The notes beneath the pieces were generated by a model. The model saw only the letters and a program-made list of their open reading frames with translations, was not told the origin of the DNA and did no database searches. From assembly GCA_009746045.1 (NCBI GenBank), contig RPFO01000686.1:1-27959 (forward strand): a stretch of 27,959 nt of DNA, in the 5' to 3' direction. This document shows, one piece after another, positions 1 to 7,296 of the stretch. Source of the stretch: Mesostigma viride. Its lineage: Eukaryota; Streptophyta; Mesostigmatophyceae; Mesostigmatales; Mesostigmataceae. Every line of letters starts with the position of its first letter. Position 1 is the stretch's first letter. Made by a program: the position numbers and the translations under genes.

Positions 1-192
1 GGCGTCCTCGTCCTCCGATTCGGACTCGAACATGACGTCGCAGATGTCGTACAGACACTTCTCGATCTCTTCGAGGCGCCCGTCAACCCGTCTGCTCATC
101 TTGGCGATCATCTTGGCGAGCTCGCCGAGCCGCGAATGGATGCCCTCGAGTTGTTCCGGGTTCATGGCAGGATACTCTCCAGTTAGATCCAT
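1..192 (-). CDS. Partial coiled-coil protein, N-terminus only
   Basis: This is the first 64 codons of a minus-strand gene that runs off the left edge of the window. The ATG lies at 192-190 and is preceded on the minus strand by an A-rich stretch (GCAAAAATGG), like other starts here. The visible part is an amphipathic helix (HSRLGELAKMIAKMSRRV, then RLEEIEKCLYDICDVM) leading into an acidic tail (ESESEDEDA), so it is probably a short coiled-coil protein. I do not recognise a family. It is co-directional with the packaging ATPase upstream of it and separated by about 45 bases, so it may be a virion or assembly protein. Function is unknown. Confidence 0.6.
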   Translation of the reverse strand, partial: MDLTGEYPAMNPEQLEGIHSRLGELAKMIAKMSRRVDGRLEEIEKCLYDICDVMFESESEDEDA

Positions 193-229
193 TTTTGCGG
201 GAGTTAAGCGAACTCCCGACCGAGCATTT

Positions 230-835
230 TCATCCTTTTTCAGTCCTCCTCCTTGACCACGCGGGTGTTGCTCTTTCGTCGCCGCTGGTTGGCGTCCTCC
301 TTGTCGCTGTCGGTCCCGGAATCCTTCTTGGGGTCGTAGTTCTGCGTACCGTACTTCCAGAAGGCGGGGAACCGATGCGGAACTTGTGCTCCCTGGGGGT
401 CGCCTTGTACCAGAATATGACGTCCTCGATCTTGTTCGACTCGCTCGTGTGGTCGACCACGAGGCACTCGTAGTTCTGCGTGCACTGGTCGAGGATCTCG
501 CAGAACGCCTCGAACGTCGGCACCACGCCGAAGAAGTTGCGGTACAGCCGCTCGCGGTTCATGATGATGTTCTCGCGGAGGGCGAACACGTAATCCACGT
601 TGCAGCGGATGTCGGGCGTGATGTCCATCGTGTACTGGCTGATGAACATGAAGAAGATCTTCATGTGACGCCCGTTGAGCGCGATCTCACGGATGCACGG
701 GTCGCGCATCACCGTGCGGTCGTACACGCAATCGTCCAGCAGCACGAAACACGGCTCACCCACGCCCGCCTTGCAGTCCCTCTTCTGCTTCTTGATCAGA
801 GACCGCAGGGCCCCGCGGTTGAAGCGATTGTACAC
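230..835 (-). CDS. A32-like DNA-packaging ATPase, C-terminal part
   Basis: C-terminal part of the same packaging ATPase, in another minus frame. The Walker B strand is CFVLLDDCVYD, followed by the long helix and the ISQYTMDITPDIRCNVDYVF segment that carries the sensor-like glutamine and the R-N-VDY signature of A32 ATPases. VIFWYKATPREHKFRIGS is near the end. A second frame change occurs at a four-base G run (366-369). With one more C the sequence continues as AFWKYGTQNYDPKKD and ends at 240 with a basic, charged tail, as homologues do; without it the protein ends in an Arg/Thr-rich tail at 230. The complete gene would be 240-1035, about 265 residues, which is a normal length for the family. 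The GTG at 835 is not a convincing start, so this is a fragment, not a separate gene. Confidence 0.85.
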   Translation of the reverse strand: MYNRFNRGALRSLIKKQKRDCKAGVGEPCFVLLDDCVYDRTVMRDPCIREIALNGRHMKIFFMFISQYTMDITPDIRCNVDYVFALRENIIMNRERLYRNFFGVVPTFEAFCEILDQCTQNYECLVVDHTSESNKIEDVIFWYKATPREHKFRIGSPPSGSTVRRTTTPRRIPGPTATRRTPTSGDERATPAWSRRRTEKG

Positions 836-1035
836 GAACAGGGGGGGACGTACCCCTGCCAGTGCTTGTTGGACCCCTCCGTGCCGGACATCACGATCCC
901 GCTCGGGATGTGCCGCTTATGGAACATGATGTCGGTGGCCAGGGTCGTCTTGCCCGCCCCCCGCTTGGACACGATGCACACCACCCCGTCGTCCTTGATC
1001 CACGCGGGGTCGAACTTCCTCAGCCGCACGTCCAT
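796..1035 (-). CDS. A32-like DNA-packaging ATPase, N-terminal part
   Basis: N-terminal half of a viral FtsK/HerA-type packaging ATPase, the enzyme that drives DNA into the capsid in nucleocytoviruses. It starts with ATG at 1035. The Walker A P-loop is VSKRGAGKTT at about residues 22-31, and the following SGTEGSNKHWQGYVPP is typical of the family (compare SGTE in viral homologues). After GYVPP the frame turns into unrelated residues and stops at 796. The break falls on a run of seven G at 841-847 (C on the coding strand). One extra C there joins GYVPP to LFVYNRF and into the C-terminal part annotated below. The stop codon of the JAB-like gene is immediately upstream at 1036, so the two are probably co-expressed. 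Family assignment is firm; whether the break is real is open. Confidence 0.85.
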   Translation of the reverse strand: MDVRLRKFDPAWIKDDGVVCIVSKRGAGKTTLATDIMFHKRHIPSGIVMSGTEGSNKHWQGYVPPCSCTIASTAGPCGL

Positions 1036-1737
1036 CTATACAGAGAGATGAGATTGGAAAGGCCGAGAAGACGAACAGTCCGCCACCAGCAGGCGCACCC
1101 GGGGCGCCACCCCGAACGGGAAGAAGTCCACCACGAACCCCGACTCCCGGGCCAGCTTCAGCCAGGACTCGCGGTGCCAGGACTCGTGGCGGTTCTTCTC
1201 CTCCTCCGTGGAGGCGTGCTGGAAGCGCCGGGAGAACTCCCGCTGCAGGTCGCGGAAACGCCGCTGGATCTGCTCGCACCTCTCTCGGCGGGACCCCGAG
1301 TCCCGCAGACTCTGCACCAGGGAGGGGGTGAACGTAACCACGAACGTGCCCGCGAGGCTGAACACCATGTGGCCCAGGTTGTCGGTCAGCGCGTCCTCCA
1401 GGAACACCATGACGTCCGTGTCGCTCGGGCTGGACAGGGAGCACTCGGTCATCCCGCAGTCTGAGGGGTGCGTGTGCCACTCCAGGACCCCGTGGGGGAT
1501 GTCCACAGAGTTCGCCTGACCGATGCGCGTGACCTTGGCGCTGTTTAGCACCCGCTGGGTCGTGTCCACCGTGAACGTGCCGCCCATCTCCCCGCCCGTG
1601 CGCATCGTGCCCAGGATCGCCTGGAACGTGGACGGCTTCAGCGAGAACGACTGCACCTTCGCGTTCGACTCTTTGAACTTGCACGACGGCACGGAGAACA
1701 CTTTCCGCCCGTCCGCGGCGATGTGGACGCTCGCCAT
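1036..1737 (-). CDS. JAB/MPN-like metalloprotease-fold protein
   Basis: A 233-residue protein with a JAB/JAMM-type motif. LEWHTHPSDCG gives the paired histidines, and after an extended loop SSPSDTD supplies the S-x-x-D that normally completes the zinc site. JAB-domain proteins are zinc isopeptidases or their inactive relatives; related HTHP...PS..D proteins are found in large algal viruses. The loop between the histidines and the serine is longer than in classical JAMM enzymes, and I cannot place the catalytic glutamate securely, so activity is uncertain. The second half is helical and charged (RERCEQIQRRFRDLQREFSRRF). The gene abuts the packaging ATPase directly and is co-directional. A virion maturation or deubiquitination role is inference. 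Confidence 0.7.
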   Translation of the reverse strand: MASVHIAADGRKVFSVPSCKFKESNAKVQSFSLKPSTFQAILGTMRTGGEMGGTFTVDTTQRVLNSAKVTRIGQANSVDIPHGVLEWHTHPSDCGMTECSLSSPSDTDVMVFLEDALTDNLGHMVFSLAGTFVVTFTPSLVQSLRDSGSRRERCEQIQRRFRDLQREFSRRFQHASTEEEKNRHESWHRESWLKLARESGFVVDFFPFGVAPRVRLLVADCSSSRPFQSHLSV

Positions 1738-1786
1738 GTTGCGTATATGGTAAACGGAAGCATTTTATTTATCAATCGGGGCCTAT

Positions 1787-2617
1787 CTAGAAGTTGTCCT
1801 CCTCCTCCTCCACCGTGACCTCCTCTGCCTCCTCGTCCGCTCCCGCCGTCGAAGGCGCGGGCGGGGGCGGCGGGGCGGCCGCCGTCACCGGCTTGGCGGA
1901 GATCTTCACCGACTTGGTCTCGTGCGCGCCGCCCTCCTTCGCGTCCGTCGGGCGCGCGTGGTCCGCGGAGAACGTGTCCTTCCCCAGGATGTCCTCCATG
2001 TACTCCTTCAGGATGTCGTCGATGGGCATCAGGTGGTGCAAGGCGCTCTTGACGCTCTCGCAGATGCCCTTGTGCGTGTGACGCCGGTTCAGCTTGTACT
2101 CCCCGACCAGGTGGCCCTCAGGCTGCCCGTCGTCCGCCGCCGACTGGCGCATGGAGTGGTGGTCCTTCCGGCTGACGAAGTGGCCCACCTCGTCAACGAT
2201 CGCGGAGGAGAGGAGCTTCAGCACCAGGTGCACAAACTTCTGGGGGCTCGGGACCTTCACCTTCATCTTCTGGTTCTTGTCCTTGGAGATGCGGATGGAG
2301 CCCAGGATCATGCTCGTGCAGACGAAGTACGCCTTCAGCAGGTCCTTGAGGTACGGCACGTGCTTGATCACCTGCTCCGTCTCCTCGGAGATGATGTCGC
2401 CGTTCCAGGAGGGGATCTCGGACATCAGCTGGGAGAAACACTGCAGCTCGTCGTACTCGGGCTTCACGTTGCAGACGTTGAAGGCGTCGTGCAGGATGTT
2501 ACGGACGCACTCGAAGATGGGCTGCACCAGCGCGCCCTCCAGCTGGTCCACGTACTCCCGCTTGCTGTCCACCAACACGTTGATGTTCACCACCGGGTCC
2601 TCCTCCGTCGCCACCAT
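1787..2617 (-). CDS. DUF5764-like conserved giant-virus protein
   Basis: A 276-residue protein. The first 150 residues match the pattern I know from a family conserved in large DNA viruses of algae and protists (DUF5764-like): a helical opening, FSQLMSEIPSWNGDII, a glutamate-rich helix, then LKDLLKAYFVCTSMILGSIRI and a later KVKVPSPQKFVHLVLKLL. The C-terminal third is low complexity: an alanine/proline stretch with nine prolines followed by a strongly acidic tail (EEAEEVTVEEEEDNF). No catalytic motif is visible. Such proteins are usually found in virions, but the molecular role is unknown. The gene is co-directional with the JAB-like gene, 49 bases upstream of it, and has an A-rich run with ACATATCCC about 30 bases before its ATG. 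Confidence 0.7.
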   Translation of the reverse strand: MVATEEDPVVNINVLVDSKREYVDQLEGALVQPIFECVRNILHDAFNVCNVKPEYDELQCFSQLMSEIPSWNGDIISEETEQVIKHVPYLKDLLKAYFVCTSMILGSIRISKDKNQKMKVKVPSPQKFVHLVLKLLSSAIVDEVGHFVSRKDHHSMRQSAADDGQPEGHLVGEYKLNRRHTHKGICESVKSALHHLMPIDDILKEYMEDILGKDTFSADHARPTDAKEGGAHETKSVKISAKPVTAAAPPPPPAPSTAGADEEAEEVTVEEEEDNF

Positions 2618-2680
2618 GGCTGCTGGTTGTATGATAGGGGTCGGGATATGTTTTTTATCGATTTGAACGAACCTTTTTCA

Positions 2681-3151
2681 TCAAGACAAGAAGTACCTCG
2701 CGAGGAAAAAGACGACCACGCCGAACGCCACACCGCCCAGGTTGGCCTTGTTCTTGTTTACGGCGCCTTTCTCGTCCTTGAACAGCTTCGGGAACGCGCG
2801 GGGGCCCAGGTGGATCACGCCGATCGCCGACGCCACGCCCGCGATGGCGGGCAGGACGAACGGGGCGCCCTTGGGGCGCGCCGGCACGTCCGCGCGCACG
2901 ACCGCGGCGCTCTTGACGGCGTGCGCCGGCGGGGGCTCCGAGTACGCGGACGAGCCGCCGAAGGACTGCTCGGGCGACGGGCTGTCGTGCACGGAACCCG
3001 CGTCGTAATCCGCGGCCGGGTCCAGTCGCGCCACCACGGGCACTCGAGGGGTCGGTGACGGCGCGGGGGCGGGCATGGCGCGAGAGACGGGCATGACGGG
3101 GACGGCGGGGGCTGATCGCAATCGGCGGGCGAGTCCGGTGAGTTCCTCCAT
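2681..3151 (-). CDS. Proline-rich protein with C-terminal membrane segments
   Basis: A 156-residue protein. The N-terminal 90 residues are rich in Pro, Ala and Ser and probably disordered. The C-terminal part has two hydrophobic stretches, PFVLPAIAGVASAIGVIHLG and a final GGVAFGVVVFFLARYFLS, separated by a lysine-rich loop (FKDEKGAVNKNKAN). This arrangement suggests a membrane-anchored protein of the internal virion membrane. No family is recognised. A TATA-like palindrome, GGTATATACC, lies at 3163-3172, about 12 bases before the ATG on the minus strand. Confidence 0.6.
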   Translation of the reverse strand: MEELTGLARRLRSAPAVPVMPVSRAMPAPAPSPTPRVPVVARLDPAADYDAGSVHDSPSPEQSFGGSSAYSEPPPAHAVKSAAVVRADVPARPKGAPFVLPAIAGVASAIGVIHLGPRAFPKLFKDEKGAVNKNKANLGGVAFGVVVFFLARYFLS

Positions 3152-3162
3152 GGCAGCGTGCG

Positions 3163-3172
3163 GGTATATACC
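3163..3172 (-). promoter_or_regulatory. TATA-like element upstream of the membrane protein gene
   Basis: GGTATATACC, a 10-base palindrome, sits 12 bases before the ATG at 3151 in an otherwise GC-rich region. It is a reasonable TATA-type element, but its closeness to the start means it could also belong to the 5' leader. Confidence 0.35.
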
Positions 3173-3227
3173 ACTCCCGCATAAAACAAATCCGGCCTTT
3201 TAAGCGCGCCTCCGATCCGTCCGCGCG

Positions 3228-3512
3228 TCAATCGTCGGGCGCGTCCAGGTCCCACAGGTCGCGCAAGAGCGTGCGTCGTCTCTCGTCATCCCCGCAGCCG
3301 TCCGCCCACGCGATCGACCGGGGGGGGGACGGAGTCCGCGCCCGGGCGTCCGACAGCCCCAACTGGGTCGGAATGGGAAACCGTTCGTCGCGTCTGGCCA
3401 TCATCTCGTCCCAGCGGGCGTCCGCGCGGCGGTACCGCTCCTGCAGCTCGATCGCGAACACCACGCAGCGGGGGAGGGCGGACGGCGACGGCGAGCGGCT
3501 GCGGTCGTCCAT
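3228..3512 (-). CDS. Small hypothetical protein with SP-rich ends
   Basis: A 94-residue protein that begins MDDRSRSPSPSALPR and contains a short helical core (FAIELQERYRRADARWDEMMARRDERF), then ARARTPSPPRSIAWADG and an acidic end. The SRSPSP and TPSPPRS motifs resemble kinase-target SR/SP repeats. A nine-base G run (around 3319-3328) is in frame here. No family recognised. The minus-strand motif GGAAAAATTGTGG lies about 20 bases before the ATG. It is supported by position, start context and lack of a competing gene; it could still be a chance reading frame in GC-rich DNA. Confidence 0.5.
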   Translation of the reverse strand: MDDRSRSPSPSALPRCVVFAIELQERYRRADARWDEMMARRDERFPIPTQLGLSDARARTPSPPRSIAWADGCGDDERRRTLLRDLWDLDAPDD

Positions 3513-3528
3513 GACTACTTGTACAGTA

Positions 3529-3544
3529 CCACCACAATTTTTCC
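3529..3544 (-). promoter_or_regulatory. A-tract/TGTG promoter-like motif
   Basis: On the minus strand this reads GGAAAAATTGTGGTGG, 17 bases before the ATG at 3512. It resembles motifs before other genes in the window (5279-5293, 9590-9600, 16399-16413), which share an A-run followed by TGTG and then a G/C step. Confidence 0.35.
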
Positions 3545-3557
3545 GACCGAATAACGC

Positions 3558-5225
3558 CTACCGCCTCGACCGCGTGCTCTTCCGGGCGGCCGGCTTGCGT
3601 TTACGGTACGCGCGCATGAAGTGCTGAGGGAAGTTCGCGTACCCCCCCATCGCGTCGATATCCGGAGCGCCAGACATGATGTCGCGGACGCCCTTCCGGC
3701 GCTGGCAGATCGGGCCGTACCGCGCGTCCGGGTTCTCCACCAGCGTGTTGTCCGCGGCCACGATGTACTGGTCCACCACACGCGCCTTCGGGTCGCTCGG
3801 GTCGCGGTCGTAGAACACCGGGGCGCTGCCGGACGGGCAGCCGGGCTGGGGCAGGCCGCTGACGAAGTAGTCGGCCGTAAGCAGATCCGAGTAATACCCG
3901 GGGCCGCCCTTAGTGCCTCCCGTATTGTTCACCATCAGGAGCGCGCCGTTGCTCTTGGCCCACTGGTCGATGTTGTTGAGGATGGACGTCCGCAGCCGGT
4001 TGAAGGACAGGATGTCGCGCTTGATGAACTTAGCGATGACGTTATCGAAAGTGTAAAACGGTTTCATGCCGGCACTCTTTACAGCCTCGGTGTCTCCTGC
4101 AGCCGCCGTAGTGTACTCGGAGGTGAACCGGAAGTCGTCTATGGGCACAACCCCTGCCAAAGGATTCCCGTTGATAAAAGGGTGGCGGTAAACGACAACG
4201 GATTGTGTCCCGTCAATCGTTTTTACCTGAATGCCGCGGTCGTTGTTAGAGAAGGTGTCCGCGTAATTAACAGCAGCTGCTCCGGGTCGAGGCTGGTAGA
4301 AATCCTTCTTGACGGCTTGGCGGCTCTTGACGACGGCGAGCTTGACGTCGGGCGGGAAGTCCAGACCCAACGCGGACAGCCGCTCGCGGTGATGAATGCC
4401 CAGGTAGGAGCAGTCGATCTCGGAGGACGCGAGTTGCTGGATGAGCCGCGCGGGGATGCTGCAGTCGGTCGGGTCGCCGCCCAGCAGCAGGCTGTAACTC
4501 GGGAGGGCGTTGTGGGACAGCTTGAAGGCGCGGATGTACTTCGCCTGACTGGTCGACGCGATCCCGCTGACCGGCAGCCTGTGAATATCGCAGCCGGCGG
4601 CAGTATTAGGGACGAGGCCGACGCCACCGGGACCGGCGACGCCGGGAATAGACACTTCCAATCGCTGTTCGGGCGTAGGGGGCGCACCAGCGGCGAATGC
4701 GGTCTGGTAATCCTGCAGCAGTGTGATTTTGGCCAGGACGTCGGCGGGGATGCGGTAAAGGTACACTTGCGCGTTGGCGGCCTTCTGATCAGCTTCGAGG
4801 CTTACACCGTCGGTGCCTTTCACCGCGCCATCGACGTCGACGCCGTACGCCACGAACCCTCGCAGGGCGTTCACGAGCTTCGCCATCTGGGAGACGCTGG
4901 TCTCCCCGAGCGCCGAGTCGGTCGCGCGCCTCACGCGCTCGTTGATGTCGCGCATGAGGTTGGTGAGGATGTCGTAGATGTACACGGATCCCACGAACTT
5001 CCGCAGCTTCGTGATGAGCTCCTCCCTGGGGTCGTCCTCGAGGATGTTCTGCGAGTACTGCTCCGCCTCCTCGATGACGAACCGGATCCCTGGGATGTAC
5101 GTCCTGAGTTTCTGCAGCTCGTACGGGGTGAAGATCTTGGTCGCCAACTCGTCCACTCGCTGCTGGGCTTGCGGGGACCGCCTGGTCGGCGTCGGGATGT
5201 TGGAGCTGAAGGGATACAGGGTCAT
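3558..5225 (-). CDS. Large structural-type protein, 555 aa
   Basis: A 555-residue protein and one of the largest intact genes here. The N-terminal 140 residues are helical (IFTPYELQKLRTYIPGIRFV, then EELITKLRKFVGSVYIYDIL), and the middle and C-terminal parts are beta-rich with many loops (FYQPRPGAAAVNYADTF, VVVYRHPFINGNPLAGVVP). The end is strongly basic (RAYRKRKPAARKSTRSRR), suggesting contact with DNA or acidic partners. It lacks the sequence hallmarks of the double-jelly-roll major capsid protein, so I do not call it that. Its size, position between virion-type genes and basic tail make a virion core or minor capsid role plausible, but this is inference. The ATG at 5225 follows an A/T-rich leader. 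Confidence 0.7.
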   Translation of the reverse strand: MTLYPFSSNIPTPTRRSPQAQQRVDELATKIFTPYELQKLRTYIPGIRFVIEEAEQYSQNILEDDPREELITKLRKFVGSVYIYDILTNLMRDINERVRRATDSALGETSVSQMAKLVNALRGFVAYGVDVDGAVKGTDGVSLEADQKAANAQVYLYRIPADVLAKITLLQDYQTAFAAGAPPTPEQRLEVSIPGVAGPGGVGLVPNTAAGCDIHRLPVSGIASTSQAKYIRAFKLSHNALPSYSLLLGGDPTDCSIPARLIQQLASSEIDCSYLGIHHRERLSALGLDFPPDVKLAVVKSRQAVKKDFYQPRPGAAAVNYADTFSNNDRGIQVKTIDGTQSVVVYRHPFINGNPLAGVVPIDDFRFTSEYTTAAAGDTEAVKSAGMKPFYTFDNVIAKFIKRDILSFNRLRTSILNNIDQWAKSNGALLMVNNTGGTKGGPGYYSDLLTADYFVSGLPQPGCPSGSAPVFYDRDPSDPKARVVDQYIVAADNTLVENPDARYGPICQRRKGVRDIMSGAPDIDAMGGYANFPQHFMRAYRKRKPAARKSTRSRR

Positions 5226-5278
5226 TGTGATACTATACTCAATGGAAAGAAAAAAAAATCCGAGCGCTTATCTCCCCC

Positions 5279-5293
5279 GCAAAAATGTGGCGC
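5279..5293 (+). promoter_or_regulatory. A-tract/TGTG promoter-like motif
   Basis: GCAAAAATGTGGCGC lies 17 bases before the ATG at 5310. It matches the motif before the plus-strand gene at 16427 (CAAAAATGTGTGCGG) and the minus-strand one before 9576 (ATAAATGTGCG). Confidence 0.4.
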
Positions 5294-5309
5294 TAAAACA
5301 GGAGACGAT

Positions 5310-5603
5310 ATGGAGCGACCGACGACCTCTTACCTGACCAGGAGGGGCAGGCTGTCCCGCCCCCCCGCTCGATACGAACCCCAAGAGACCCCCCTGGACG
5401 ACCGCACCGACGACGAGGAGGAGGACGACCGGGACCTGGACGAATCCGAAGAGGAGGACGGGAGCTACGAGAGCAGTTTCATCGACGACGGGTCCGACCG
5501 CGACGAGGACGACGACGCGGAACCCGACGACGAACCGGTGGACGATGACGATGAAGACGGGGATGACGACGAGGACGAGGGCGATTACTCCGGCCGCGGT
5601 TGA
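5310..5603 (+). CDS. Small highly acidic protein
   Basis: A 97-residue plus-strand protein. The first 30 residues are basic and proline-containing (SYLTRRGRLSRPPARYEP); the rest is almost entirely Asp and Glu, interrupted by SYESSFIDDGSD. Short acidic proteins with a xSFIDD-type core are common in nucleocytoviruses and resemble histone-chaperone-like or virion acidic proteins, so binding to basic DNA-associated proteins is a reasonable guess. The ATG is chosen for the promoter-like motif 17 bases upstream. It converges tail-to-tail with the minus-strand gene ending at 5585, overlapping by 19 bases. Confidence 0.65.
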   Translation: MERPTTSYLTRRGRLSRPPARYEPQETPLDDRTDDEEEDDRDLDESEEEDGSYESSFIDDGSDRDEDDDAEPDDEPVDDDDEDGDDDEDEGDYSGRG

Positions 5604-6259
5604 AGCACGCGATGGTTCGCGTTCTCGATGTAGTACGGGTTCTCCTTGAGGCTCTCGTACGCGAGCTGCGCCGACAGCCCCGTGACGTCGCGCACCACGT
5701 CGGCCACCCCCACGCGCCCGGGGCGCTCCTCCCGTTTGCCCTGGTCGTGCACTTGGTCGGTGTACGCCGTCAGGTCGGCCTCGGCCCACCGCACGGCGGT
5801 CAGCTCGGCCTCGTCGAGTTTGGGGAACCGCCCGGTCATCATCTGGTCCCTCTTCAGCTCCCTCGTGTCGGGCACGTCCGCCGCGGACGTCAGCGCGGGA
5901 CACACGTCCTTGCGCACCACGTGCGTGTGGGTCTGGTCGCGCACGTAGCCCTCTGGGTTGCCGAACTCCGCGCTCGCGAACCGGTTCTCCCACGTCTTCG
6001 GGTTCAGCGGCCCGCGGTGGTTGGCGTTGGCGTGCGCCCCGATCTGCAGCTGGGGCAGGTCCGCGTCGCCCTGAGGGGCCGGGTGGGCCGACAGCGAGTC
6101 GATGAGCGCCTCCCTCTTCCCCGGCGGGGGCCGCGAGAACGTCTGCAGGTGGGCCCACCCCACCCCCTGGAACCCGTTGTACGCGTCGGACACGTGCGCG
6201 TTGGGCGCCGCGAGCGCGGCACGTTCAGGAAGCACCGTGTCGAGGAACACGTCCATCAT
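5585..6259 (-). CDS. DUF5899-like protein, C-terminal part or separate gene
   Basis: A minus-strand frame of about 224 codons that reads MMDVFLDTVLPERAAL, then YNGFQGVGWAHLQTF, PLNPKTWENRFASAEFGN, and ends NPYYIENANHRVLQPRPE. The style (Asn/Pro/Arg-rich, no membrane segments) matches the C-terminal half of virion proteins resembling the DUF5899 family in algal viruses. Its first ATG overlaps the stop of the upstream frame as ATGA, so it could be a genuine second cistron. Equally, one extra C in the five-base run at 6265-6269 would fuse it to the upstream frame into a 457-residue protein. I favour a single gene because homologues of this style are single proteins of similar total length, but I am not certain. 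Confidence 0.65.
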   Translation of the reverse strand: MMDVFLDTVLPERAALAAPNAHVSDAYNGFQGVGWAHLQTFSRPPPGKREALIDSLSAHPAPQGDADLPQLQIGAHANANHRGPLNPKTWENRFASAEFGNPEGYVRDQTHTHVVRKDVCPALTSAADVPDTRELKRDQMMTGRFPKLDEAELTAVRWAEADLTAYTDQVHDQGKREERPGRVGVADVVRDVTGLSAQLAYESLKENPYYIENANHRVLQPRPE

Positions 6260-6954
6260 CCGCTGGGGGCGGTTGCGTCCTCGTACGTCGCGGGCGGCGG
6301 GCGGTTCTCCACCCCCGCGCGCGTGGCCAGCGGCTTGACCGCGTTGACGGTCGGCAGGTCCCGCTGCTCCATGTGGGCCTGCTGGGGGTTGGGCCTGTTC
6401 ACCCGCAGACGGGGCTCCGGGATGCTCCACTTCCTGTTGAGGATGTCGGGCGCTGTCCGCGCGTCCCGCTCCCTGTACAGGTTCATGTGCCAGGTCTTCT
6501 CCCCCTCGAACACGCGGTCGGGCCCCACCTCGCCCGTGAACTCGTTCGCGAGCACGGGCTGGCGCTCCTCGGTCAGCACCGGCCCGGGGATGCCGCCCCC
6601 GTCCACCACCCGAGAGGCGCCGGGGCCGTACGCGGACGGCCGGGGGTACCCGCCGGGGGCGAACATGATGCGCGGGTCGCGAGAGGGCGGGTTGACGGTC
6701 AGGTCCATCCCGGGGGTGTCGCCCCCCCACCCCATCGTGTGGTTGGGGGCGTTGACGTAATCGGGGTTGCCCGACCCGTACCCGCCCCTGGACGAGTACT
6801 GCGGTATCATGGGCGCGTTGAGTGAGTTGGGCGGTGGCGCCGTGGGCCGGATGGACTGCAGGACCCCGGACGGCACCGAGTAGTGGTCTTGGCGTCTCTC
6901 CGTGGGGCGGAACAGGTACCCCGCGACGGCGACGGCGGACATGATCGCGAGCAT
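6256..6954 (-). CDS. DUF5899-like virion protein, N-terminal part
   Basis: A 232-residue protein starting with a single membrane segment (MLAIMSAVAVAGYLF) followed by a long Pro/Gly/Asn/Arg-rich region (RDPRIMFAPGGYPRPSAYG, GEVGPDRVFEGEKTWHMNLY, RKWSIPEPRLRVNRPNP). This layout is that of DUF5899-like proteins of large algal and protist viruses, which have a signal-anchor and a disordered tail. It stops at TGA 6258-6256, overlapping the ATG of the next frame. The break is beside a five-base G run (6265-6269), the same context as the other frame changes in the window. A role in the virion membrane or as a scaffold is inferred from the layout. Confidence 0.65.
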   Translation of the reverse strand: MLAIMSAVAVAGYLFRPTERRQDHYSVPSGVLQSIRPTAPPPNSLNAPMIPQYSSRGGYGSGNPDYVNAPNHTMGWGGDTPGMDLTVNPPSRDPRIMFAPGGYPRPSAYGPGASRVVDGGGIPGPVLTEERQPVLANEFTGEVGPDRVFEGEKTWHMNLYRERDARTAPDILNRKWSIPEPRLRVNRPNPQQAHMEQRDLPTVNAVKPLATRAGVENRPPPATYEDATAPSG

Positions 6955-6985
6955 CTCTAGTGGTTGTACTAGTACGTTGGGATTT

Positions 6986-7045
6986 AATTCTAGTAGTCAA
7001 TACAGTGACAAGCAAAGTTAGAATAGATTCTAGTAGTCAATAGTG
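6986..7045. repeat. Imperfect tandem repeat in the KilA-N upstream region
   Basis: ATTCTAGTAGTCAATA occurs twice, each time followed by a (CA)GTG(A)CAAG and TTAGA segment, giving a repeat unit of about 40 bases. It lies in the 340-base AT-rich gap between two divergent genes (6954 minus, 7297 plus). The gap holds no gene I can support; the repeat may be a regulatory site for either flank. Confidence 0.55.
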
Positions 7046-7296
7046 GCAAGTTAGAGATTGCTTTTAGAAGGCTCCAAAGCGTTCGTGGCCGCCTTAGAAA
7101 GGCACCGGACAATAGAACTCGCATCTGAGCGTTTGTCGGGTTGCTGGAAAGGCGACTGGGAGGTGAGAGCGCTCTGACGTCGCCGCGAGGTTATGAGACT
7201 GTGACGGCTGGTCCCAACGAAGACCGCGGAATCTGGATCCACCTGCTTGTTGTTTGGTAGGTGCGTTTAGAGAAGTCTTTTTATTATGTAAGATTA

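Noticed and set aside
3558-5225. Typical double-jelly-roll major capsid protein
   Set aside because: Length fits, but none of the usual N- and C-terminal capsid sequence features is visible; called a structural candidate only.
1922-5603. Long open frames on the plus strand opposite the minus-strand genes (for example 1922-3058 and the upstream part of 3621-5603)
   Set aside because: They lie exactly antisense to genes with recognisable domains and are repetitive in Val, Arg, Leu and His, as expected for complements of GC-rich coding DNA. Only the last part, from ATG 5310, stands alone as a gene.
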